This document shows positions 57,595-64,000 of a DNA stretch of 64,000 bases, one piece after another. The translations under genes were made by a program, and so were the position numbers. A model generated the notes under the pieces. The model did not search any database. It was not told the DNA's origin and saw nothing but the letters and a program-made list of their open reading frames with translations. How positions within the stretch are numbered: position 1 is the stretch's first letter; every line of letters starts with the position of its first letter. Source of the DNA: Fibrobacterota bacterium (lineage in GTDB: Bacteria; Fibrobacterota; Fibrobacteria; UBA11236); assembly GCA_028287465.1 (NCBI GenBank), contig JAQBPO010000086.1, positions 1-64,000 of the forward strand, given 5' to 3'.

Positions 57595-60087
57595 ATGAAC
57601 CTCCCCACCATGGCCTCCATCCTGGCCTCGATATCCGTCCTGGCGATCCCGGGAACGCCCCTCGCTGCGGCCAAGGCGCATCCGGCTTCCGCGGCGGGGC
57701 AGGCGCCCGCCGGAGACGGATCCATCCGCCGCTATTGCCTGGCCATCGGATCGAATTTCGGCGGGCCCGCCCTCGACTCCCTCCTGTACGCCGGTTCCGA
57801 CGCGGCGACCTTCGGCCGGGTCCTCGGCGAAATGGGCGGGGTCAAGCGGGAAGATACCCGGTTGCTGGAGAACCCTACTCCCGCCGGCCTGGACAGCGCC
57901 TTCGCGGGATTGCGCGATCAGGTGCTGCGCGATCGCCTGGGCCGCAGCCGCACGGAGGTCGTCCTCTACTACTCCGGCCATGCCGATTCGCGAGGGCTCC
58001 TGCTGGGCGGTAACGGATTCGATTACGATCGCTTCAGGCGCAAGCTCGACTCCATCCCCGCCGACGTGCGCATCGCCGTGCTGGACGCCTGCGCGAGCGG
58101 CGCCATCACCCGCCTCAAGGGAGGCAAGCACCGCCCCGCCTTCACCGTGGACGCGTCCTCCGACATGCGCGGCTACGCCTTCATCACCTCGAGCTCCCCG
58201 GAGGAGGCCTCCCAGGAATCCGATCAGATCGGCAGTTCCTTCTTCACCCATTACCTGGTATCGGGACTGCGCGGCGCGGCGGACGTATCCGGCGACGGCA
58301 AGGTCACCTTGGGCGAGGCATACCAGTTCGCCTTCCATGAGACCCTGGCCCGCACCGAGCGCACGAAAGGCGGCCCGCAGCATCCCGCCTACGACATGAA
58401 ACTGTCCGGCACCGGGGACGTGGTGATGACGGATATGCGCGCCACTTCTTCCGAACTCGTTCTGGGCAAGGATCTGGAAGGGCGATTCTTCATCCGCAAT
58501 CCCAAAGGCGAACTGGTCGCCGAGCTTTTCAAGCCCGGGAGCCGCCAGGTGGAGCTGGGGCTTCCCCCCGGAGCGTACAGCATACGCCTCGAGCGGAACC
58601 GCACCCTGGATACGGCCTCCATCCTGCTGGCCGAAGGCGGCCGCGAGACCTTGTCCCCGGATCGGTTCGGGCGCATGCCCCGGGAGGCCACGGCATTTCG
58701 CGGAGGCGGATCCGATGATTCCCCTGCGGCCGCTTCCGTGAATCCCGCCGCCGCCCCGAGCGGGGTGGGTTTCGAATACAGCGATCAAATCGACATGCGG
58801 GCCGGCATGGATGCGAAGTACGCCCTGTCCGTGGGCTTGATCCTGAACCGGCAACAGCGGCCCTTCCACGGGCTGCAGTTGGCCCTCTTTTTCAACCACG
58901 CCTCCATGGCCCTATGGGGCGGCCAGGTTTCCGTCTTCGGCAATTTCGGACGCGACTCCGTCCAGGGCGCCCAGACCTCGGTGTTCATCAATACCGCTTC
59001 CGGCGGCATCAAGGGATTCCAGGGGGCGGCCATCCTCAATGTCGCCAAGGGCGTAACCGGAGGCCAGGGTTCGGCCGTGGCGAACGTGGACTACGGCGAT
59101 CTGAAGGGCGGCCAGGGCGCGGCGGTCCTGAACGTGGCCCGTAACGTGCGGGGAGGCCAGGGGGCCGCGGTGGCCAACTTCGCGATCGGCTCCGTGACGG
59201 GAGGCCAGGGAGCGGCGGTGGGCAATTTCGCGAGCGGTTCCGTAAAAGGGGGCCAAGGCGCCGCCGTATTCAATATAGGGGGCGAGGTCGAGGGCGGCCA
59301 GGGGGCCGGAGTGATCAATATCGCCGCGGGCCATATGCGGGGCGGGCAGGGGGCCGGCGTCCTGAACGTGGCGCGGGGCGTCGAAGGCGGCCAGGCGGCC
59401 GGCGTGCTGAACCTTTCCTTCGGGGACGTGGAAGGCGCGCAGGTGGCGGCGGTACTGAACGCGGGGCGTAACGTACGCGGTACCCAGGCTTCCGCCGTCC
59501 TCAATGCGGCCCGGGACGTCAAGGGCGCCCAGGTTTCGGCGGTGCTCAATGCGGCCAGGGACGTGGACGGATGCCAGGTAGGGCTCGTCAACATCTCCCG
59601 CGACATCCGCAACGGCATCCCCTTCGGCCTGATCAATTACAGCCATACGGGTTTGCATAGCGCCAACGTGTGGATGGACGAATTGGGCTTCCAGCATTTC
59701 ACCTTGCTTTCCGGGAGCCGAGGCTTCTACACCTACCTGTCCGCGGGGGAAAAGCTCACCGTCTCCCGCAATGTCCTGATCCTGGGCGCGGGCATGGGCG
59801 GGCAAATCCCGATCGGCCGCGGCTATGCCGCGGCGGACATGGGCGTGTACGATCTCCATGACAATCTGGACTTCGACGGTCCCGGGCCGGAACTCTATCG
59901 CCTGCGGGTCATGGCCGGCAGGAACCTGCTGCGTTACCTGTCCGTGTTCGGCGGGCTCTCGCTCAACGCCTTTTGGCACCAAGGCGGGGATGCCACGGCC
60001 TTTCCGGTGGGGGGATATGAATTGAAGGTCGGGGACGAAGTGTACGGTTGGCCGGGTCTCGTCGCCGGCATCCGCATCGGAGTCTGA
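57595..60087 (+). CDS. Exported caspase-like (peptidase C14) protein with surface-repeat array
   Basis: An 830-residue protein with a signal peptide (about 1-26). Residues ~44-280 are a caspase/metacaspase-fold domain: YCLAIGSNFGG, DAATFGRVL, catalytic His129 in VVLYYSGHADSRG and Cys166 in IAVLDACASGA, then GYAFITSSSPEEASQE. An EF-like DVSGDGKVTLGEA (~230-241) may bind calcium. After a linker, residues ~442-680 hold about fifteen 14-16-residue repeats (GGQGAAVLNVARNV type), as in LA_2272 surface-repeat proteins. The final ~150 residues are barrel-like and end in GIRIGV. The ATG at 57595 is one nucleotide past the anti-sigma stop. It is probably a stress-induced surface protease. The fusion and export are unusual for caspases. 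Confidence 0.82.
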   Translation: MNLPTMASILASISVLAIPGTPLAAAKAHPASAAGQAPAGDGSIRRYCLAIGSNFGGPALDSLLYAGSDAATFGRVLGEMGGVKREDTRLLENPTPAGLDSAFAGLRDQVLRDRLGRSRTEVVLYYSGHADSRGLLLGGNGFDYDRFRRKLDSIPADVRIAVLDACASGAITRLKGGKHRPAFTVDASSDMRGYAFITSSSPEEASQESDQIGSSFFTHYLVSGLRGAADVSGDGKVTLGEAYQFAFHETLARTERTKGGPQHPAYDMKLSGTGDVVMTDMRATSSELVLGKDLEGRFFIRNPKGELVAELFKPGSRQVELGLPPGAYSIRLERNRTLDTASILLAEGGRETLSPDRFGRMPREATAFRGGGSDDSPAAASVNPAAAPSGVGFEYSDQIDMRAGMDAKYALSVGLILNRQQRPFHGLQLALFFNHASMALWGGQVSVFGNFGRDSVQGAQTSVFINTASGGIKGFQGAAILNVAKGVTGGQGSAVANVDYGDLKGGQGAAVLNVARNVRGGQGAAVANFAIGSVTGGQGAAVGNFASGSVKGGQGAAVFNIGGEVEGGQGAGVINIAAGHMRGGQGAGVLNVARGVEGGQAAGVLNLSFGDVEGAQVAAVLNAGRNVRGTQASAVLNAARDVKGAQVSAVLNAARDVDGCQVGLVNISRDIRNGIPFGLINYSHTGLHSANVWMDELGFQHFTLLSGSRGFYTYLSAGEKLTVSRNVLILGAGMGGQIPIGRGYAAADMGVYDLHDNLDFDGPGPELYRLRVMAGRNLLRYLSVFGGLSLNAFWHQGGDATAFPVGGYELKVGDEVYGWPGLVAGIRIGV
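58918..59640 (+). repeat. Tandem 14-16-residue coding repeat array in the caspase-like gene
   Basis: About fifteen degenerate units of 42-48 bp with a GGCCAGGG core encode (G/A)-Q-(G/V/A)-(A/S)-(A/G)-V-x-N. Arms differ at many bases, so it is an old, selected protein repeat rather than a fresh DNA expansion. Confidence 0.85.
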
Positions 60088-60090
60088 GGA

Positions 60091-60113
60091 ATCCGGATCG
60101 CCCTGATCCGGAT
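60091..60113. terminator. Hairpin between convergent caspase-like and folP genes
   Basis: A 9-bp perfect stem ATCCGGATC/GATCCGGAT with 5-nt loop fills the 25-nt gap between the two stops. No T-run follows on either strand, so its strength as a terminator is uncertain. Confidence 0.4.
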
Positions 60114-61042
60114 CAACCGGCCGCGCGCACCGCCGCGATCATGGCCAGGGCCTCGCGGGTTTCGCGCACATCGTGCACCCGCAGGATGGAAACCCCTTTC
60201 AACGCCGCCAGCACCGCCAAGGCCACGCTGGGTTGCAGACGATCGGACGCTTCCAGGCCCGGGGTCTTGGCGATGAAGGATTTGCGCGACATGCCCAGCA
60301 GGATCGGGCATCCGAGCGCATCCAAGGCCTCCAGCCGGGCGATCAGGCGGTAATTGTCCTCCACCCGTTTGCCGAACCCGATTCCCGGGTCCACGGCGAT
60401 GCGGCTTTTGGCCATCCCCATCGCGGCCAGCAACTGGATGCGCCCCTTCAGGAAATCCTTCACTTCCGCCACCGTATCCGCGTAGACGGGCGCCGTTTGC
60501 ATATCCTTGGGCTTGCCCTTGATATGGTTCAGCACCACGCCCGCCCGGAAGGCCTGGGGGACTTCCAGCATCATGGGGTCGAAGGTCATGGCGCTGATGT
60601 CGTTCACGATGCAGGCCCCCTCTTCCAGGGCCGCGCGGGCCACCTTGGCCTTGACCGTGTCTATGGAAACGGCGCAGCCCAGGCGTTTCACGATTTCACG
60701 CACGGCCGGCCGCGTCCGGGCCAGCTCATCCGCCTCGGAAACCGGTTCCGCGCCGGGGCGGGAAGACTCCCCGCCCACGTCGATGATATCGGCTCCGGCC
60801 TCGAGCATGGCCTCGGCATGGCGCAGGGCCTGGTCCTTGGAGGCATGGGCTCCGCCATCGAAGAAGGAATCCGGAGTCACGTTGAGGATGCCCATCAGCA
60901 GGGGCCTATCGCCCCCGAGGATGCGATCGCCTGCAAGCCAAGGACGCGGCTTTATCACCGTGATGGGATCGCCCCAGGAACGCGAAACGCCGGCCCCTGG
61001 AGGGGCCGGCGTTTCGGGTTTATCGGGATCCGGAGGATTCAT
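60113..61042 (-). CDS. folP: Dihydropteroate synthase
   Basis: DHPS condenses p-aminobenzoate with hydroxymethyldihydropterin pyrophosphate in folate synthesis. The (beta/alpha)8 barrel marks are complete: LLMGILNVTPDSFFDGG, DIIDVGGESSRPGA, AVSIDTVKAKVA, IVNDISA, AVDPGIGFGKR, ILLGMSRKSFI and ILRVHDVRE. The 309-residue protein has an extra Pro-rich N-terminal ~30 residues before the pterin-binding barrel. It lies 30 nt after ftsH on the same strand, a common arrangement (ftsH-folP). The aminotransferase IV at 10430 could be the folate-pathway PabC, but it is far away. Confidence 0.96.
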   Translation of the reverse strand: MNPPDPDKPETPAPPGAGVSRSWGDPITVIKPRPWLAGDRILGGDRPLLMGILNVTPDSFFDGGAHASKDQALRHAEAMLEAGADIIDVGGESSRPGAEPVSEADELARTRPAVREIVKRLGCAVSIDTVKAKVARAALEEGACIVNDISAMTFDPMMLEVPQAFRAGVVLNHIKGKPKDMQTAPVYADTVAEVKDFLKGRIQLLAAMGMAKSRIAVDPGIGFGKRVEDNYRLIARLEALDALGCPILLGMSRKSFIAKTPGLEASDRLQPSVALAVLAALKGVSILRVHDVRETREALAMIAAVRAAG

Positions 61043-61072
61043 CGCGATTCCGGAGGCCCGTAAAGGGAGGGA

Positions 61073-63247
61073 TCAGACCGTGGCGTCGAAACGCCCGCCC
61101 TTGTTGCCCTCGTCGACTTCGGGTTTCCCCGCGTCATCCAAGGATTTCTCGGCATTGGCGGTCGTTCCGGATATGGAGGGTTCGCCCTCGGCGATGGTTC
61201 CCGCTTCGGTGCGGGCGCGGCGATCCGTCTTGCCCTTGAGGTAGGAGCGGCTCTTCTTGGTGTCCGTAAGCAGCTCGCCCGTCATGGCCTTCATGATTTC
61301 GTCCGCTTCCAGCACTTCGTGGAGGAGCAGGGCTTCGGCCAGGTTGATGAGCTTCTGCTTGTTCTCCCCGAGCATAGCGGTCACGCGATCCATCTGGCCG
61401 TCCACGATCTTCCGCACTTCGCGGTCGATTTGGATGGCGGTGGCCTCGGAGTAATCGCGATGCTGGCTGATTTCGCGGCCCAGGAAGATCTCCTCCTGCT
61501 TCTTGCCGTAGGAGAGCGGTCCAAGGTCGGACATGCCCCATTCGCATACGTATTTGCGCGCGAGTTCCGTCGCCTTCTCGATATCGTTGGACGCGCCGGT
61601 GTTCTTCTGCCCGAAGAGCAGGAGTTCCGCGCCGCGGCCGCCCATGAGGATGGCGATCTTATCGAGCACGAAGCGCGAGTCCACCGTATACATGTCCTTT
61701 TCCGGAAGCGAGAAGGTGATGCCCAGGGCCCGGCCGCGCGGGATGATGGTCACCTTGTGCAAGGGATCCGAATACTTGACCATCAGGGAGACGACCGCAT
61801 GGCCGGCTTCATGGTAGGCCGTGGTCTTCTTCTCGTCGTCGCTGAGGATGCGGGAGAAGCGCTCGGACCCGATCATGATCTTGTCCTTGGCCTCCTCGAA
61901 ATCGATCATGGCCACTTGGTTGCCGCCGAAGCGGGCCGCGAGCAGGCAGGCCTCATTGACGAGGTTTTCCAGGTCCGCGCCGGAAAGACCGGGGGTTCCC
62001 TTGGCGATCTTGGCCACGTCCACGTCCTCGCGGGTGGGAACCTTGCGCTTTTCCAGATGCACGCGGAGGATGCCTTCGCGACCCTTGCCGTCCGGCAGGT
62101 CCACCACGACCTGGCGGTCGAAGCGGCCCGGGCGCAACAGGGCGGGATCCAGGACGTCTGGCCGGTTGGTGGCCGCGATGAGGATGACGCCTTCATTGCT
62201 GTTGAAACCGTCCATCTCCACCAGGAGCTGGTTCAGGGTCTGTTCGCGTTCATCGTGCCCGCCGCCGAGGCCGGCGCCGCGATGGCGTCCGACCGCGTCG
62301 ATCTCATCGATGAAGATGATGCAGGGCGCGTTCTTCTTGCCCTGTTCGAACAGGTCGCGGACGCGCGAGGCGCCCACGCCGACGAACATTTCCACGAAGT
62401 CCGAGCCCGACATGCTGAAGAATGGGACTTCCGCCTCGCCGGCCACGGCCTTGGCGAGCAGGGTCTTGCCGGTGCCCGGAGGGCCCAGGAGCAGCACGCC
62501 CTTGGGAATGCGGCCGCCCAGCTTGGCGAACCTGCTCGGATCCTTGAGGAAGGCGATGATTTCCTCGAGCTCCTGTTTGGCTTCGTCGGCGCCGGCCACA
62601 TCACGGAAGGTGACTTTCGGCCGGTTCTCGTCCATGAGCTTGCCTTTGATCTTGCCGAAGGAGAATATCCCCCGGCTTCCGCCCATGCCGCCGCCTTGGC
62701 GCGCCATCATGAACCAGAAGAACCCGATCAACAGGAACAGCGGGAACAAGGTGCTGAGGTAGCTGAGCCAACGCGTTTCCTTGACGAACTCGACCTTGAC
62801 CCCGCGGGCCGTAAGGTTGTCGAGCAATTGCAGGATGGGTCCGTCGATGTCTGGGAGCAGGGTCTTGAACTTGACCGTGCGCGAAGAGAAGGCGCTATGC
62901 GTCTCCTTACGCTTGACCTGTTCTTCCGGAGTCAGCTTGCGCTCGCCCACCAGGATATAGCCTTCGCCGATCCGCTGCAGTTCGATGGAGGTGATCCCCA
63001 GGCTGGTATCCGCGATGATGTTGCGGAACTCGGAATAGGTCTTCTCCTCGACAGGATTCTGGGAGTCGAGCAACTGGACCAGGAAAACGGAAACGAGCAC
63101 CATCGCCAGGATCAGGGTCAGGTTCTTGCGTTTCCATTTGTTGCCGGGAGGCATGGCCTGTTTCGAATCAGGCAGCTTCCGGTTCACCGGGGCGTTCTTT
63201 TTTTCTTCCACCAGGTTGCTCTTTTTTTCTTCTAGGGGTTCTCGCAT
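61073..63247 (-). CDS. ftsH: ATP-dependent zinc metalloprotease FtsH
   Basis: Membrane-bound AAA+ protease that extracts and degrades membrane and regulatory proteins. In order: a charged cytoplasmic head of ~42 residues, longer than usual; TM1 (43-60); periplasmic FtsH-ext domain (~65-160); TM2 (163-181); AAA+ with Walker A GPPGTGKT (255-262), Walker B IIFIDEID (310-317) and the arginine-finger region [18 protein letters not shown]; zinc site HEAGH (479-483) and LMGGRGAEL. The C-terminal ~70 residues are a low-complexity acidic tail. The start ATG overlaps tilS by 16 nt, and no clear Shine-Dalgarno is seen, so translation is probably coupled. Gene order tilS-ftsH-folP is widespread. Confidence 0.97.
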   Translation of the reverse strand: MREPLEEKKSNLVEEKKNAPVNRKLPDSKQAMPPGNKWKRKNLTLILAMVLVSVFLVQLLDSQNPVEEKTYSEFRNIIADTSLGITSIELQRIGEGYILVGERKLTPEEQVKRKETHSAFSSRTVKFKTLLPDIDGPILQLLDNLTARGVKVEFVKETRWLSYLSTLFPLFLLIGFFWFMMARQGGGMGGSRGIFSFGKIKGKLMDENRPKVTFRDVAGADEAKQELEEIIAFLKDPSRFAKLGGRIPKGVLLLGPPGTGKTLLAKAVAGEAEVPFFSMSGSDFVEMFVGVGASRVRDLFEQGKKNAPCIIFIDEIDAVGRHRGAGLGGGHDEREQTLNQLLVEMDGFNSNEGVILIAATNRPDVLDPALLRPGRFDRQVVVDLPDGKGREGILRVHLEKRKVPTREDVDVAKIAKGTPGLSGADLENLVNEACLLAARFGGNQVAMIDFEEAKDKIMIGSERFSRILSDDEKKTTAYHEAGHAVVSLMVKYSDPLHKVTIIPRGRALGITFSLPEKDMYTVDSRFVLDKIAILMGGRGAELLLFGQKNTGASNDIEKATELARKYVCEWGMSDLGPLSYGKKQEEIFLGREISQHRDYSEATAIQIDREVRKIVDGQMDRVTAMLGENKQKLINLAEALLLHEVLEADEIMKAMTGELLTDTKKSRSYLKGKTDRRARTEAGTIAEGEPSISGTTANAEKSLDDAGKPEVDEGNKGGRFDATV

Positions 63248-64000
63248 GTAAGCACCAATTCAAGGATGTGAGAAGTCGATCCGCTGACCTTGAAGAAATC
63301 GGATATTCCGTATCCGGGGACCCAGGCTAGGGTCTCGTCGCCGGGCATTTCGCCCGAGAAGACGATGGGGATGACGTCCCTCATTCCGGTCGGAACCTTC
63401 TCCTCGTTGAAAAACGTTTTCAGCTTGCGCGATCTACTAACTATTCCCAATGGGGAAAAGCGATCGCCGTCCTTCCGAGTTCGTATCAGTAATGTACAAG
63501 AAATGAGGTCTGCATCAAAGATCGCCCTTTCCTCCATGTCGGACGGGAAATCCAGGCCGGCGGGCCTGGGAAACCGTCGAGCCACCAACGAATACGAACG
63601 GTCTCCCCAGCGCCATTCCGCGCTGGCCGAGCCTCCAACCAGTATAACCCTTTGGGCCTCCGGGGAGCAGGTTTTTTTTGGCCGCCCTCGCCCATTGGAC
63701 GCCGCCAAGGCCCTTTCCGCGCGGTAAACTCCGTTATTTTGGCATTTCAATGCCAAGATGCGGTTGAGCGGTACTTGCAGGCTTTCGGGTCCGATTTCCC
63801 ATTGTCGGCAGAACTCGCGTAGTATCTCTTTCGTAACCGGAATGGATCCGATCGAAGGGGCCGTATGGGAAAGGCCCGCCGAAGAACGGCTTGCTCCCAA
63901 GCCCTCCGGGTCCGCCCGCTCCGAGGTCAAAAGCGTCCTCATCCAGAATTCCAACCCTTCCAGATCCCCGGCCGCGACCTTGGCTTCCACTCCATCCCGG
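63232..64000 (-). CDS. tilS: tRNA(Ile)-lysidine synthetase TilS, C-terminal part (5' end outside window)
   Basis: TilS adds lysine to C34 of tRNA-Ile(CAU) so that it reads AUA. Only the C-terminal ~256 residues are visible. The N-terminal PP-loop domain (SGGxDS) lies beyond the right edge. The last ~75 residues match the TilS C-terminal domain: [45 protein letters not shown] and [15 protein letters not shown]. The region before it ([22 protein letters not shown]) fits the middle substrate-binding domain. The frame is open to position 64000 without a stop. It overlaps ftsH by 16 nt. Confidence 0.92.
   Translation of the reverse strand, partial: RDGVEAKVAAGDLEGLEFWMRTLLTSERADPEGLGASRSSAGLSHTAPSIGSIPVTKEILREFCRQWEIGPESLQVPLNRILALKCQNNGVYRAERALAASNGRGRPKKTCSPEAQRVILVGGSASAEWRWGDRSYSLVARRFPRPAGLDFPSDMEERAIFDADLISCTLLIRTRKDGDRFSPLGIVSRSRKLKTFFNEEKVPTGMRDVIPIVFSGEMPGDETLAWVPGYGISDFFKVSGSTSHILELVLTCENP

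Noticed and set aside
58918-59640. Repeat array considered as a CRISPR or DNA repeat element
   Set aside because: The repeats are in frame, degenerate at DNA level and conserved as protein motifs inside one ORF. No spacers or cas genes.
61319-63235. 638-codon plus-strand frame opposite ftsH
   Set aside because: Antisense to a complete FtsH with all catalytic motifs. The His/Ala/Glu-rich product is the usual mirror of a GC-rich gene.

Overview
The window is GC-rich, tightly packed bacterial DNA from a diderm (Gram-negative) organism. It encodes TonB/ExbBD, a TonB-dependent receptor, several outer-membrane barrel proteins and many lipoproteins. A DUF4249-like lipoprotein beside the TonB receptor, glycan-active secreted enzymes (GH10, GH18) and C-terminal domains resembling sorting domains point to the FCB group. 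Fibrobacterota is my best guess, from gene content only. No phage, transposase, integrase or CRISPR array is visible.

Layout. 1-7019 (minus strand): ftsY (cut by the left edge), two HDOD genes, clpP, cysS and a SagB-type oxidoreductase with a TTG start. 7078-11407 (plus): a large exported metallopeptidase/propeller/barrel protein and a class IV aminotransferase. 11477-23881 (plus): one co-directional run with a LytS-type kinase, a LytTR regulator, a lone receiver, a BamA-like barrel, a second LytS-like protein with decayed ATP-binding motifs, a small secreted peptide, a TonB receptor, a DUF4249-like lipoprotein, exbB, exbD, tonB and a YjbQ gene. 24071-36259: accessory secreted proteins (nuclease-like protein, carbohydrate-binding protein, GH10 xylanase, GH18 chitinase), a hybrid kinase with its receiver, a small membrane protein with WW motifs, tRNA-Arg(CCG) and two tandem paralogues of unknown function. 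36506-54153: lipoproteins, a possible structured RNA, a TPR protein, an NmrA protein, a sugar-oxidation cluster (propeller dehydrogenase, two paralogous barrel proteins, ThuA) and a long Ig/PKD/beta-helix lipoprotein. 54399-64000: NmrA and PhyH proteins, an ECF sigma/anti-sigma/caspase operon, then folP-ftsH-tilS, with tilS cut by the right edge.

How the genes fit together. The 11.5-23.4 kb run looks like a sensing-and-uptake unit. Its kinases carry a periplasmic jelly-roll-like domain and seven membrane helices, the LytTR protein is the likely output, and TonB-powered uptake genes follow. A TGCAGTTGG element lies 43-44 bp upstream of TATNTT boxes ahead of both halves and is a candidate LytTR site. 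The sigma/anti-sigma/caspase operon ends in an exported caspase-like protein fused to about fifteen short repeats of the LA_2272 surface-repeat kind. Several monocistronic genes have a TATNTT/TATAAT-like box only 6-9 nt before the start codon and no Shine-Dalgarno, which suggests leaderless transcripts.

All family assignments come from reading motifs by eye. No database search was run, and starts were chosen from visible ribosome-binding sites and signal peptides.
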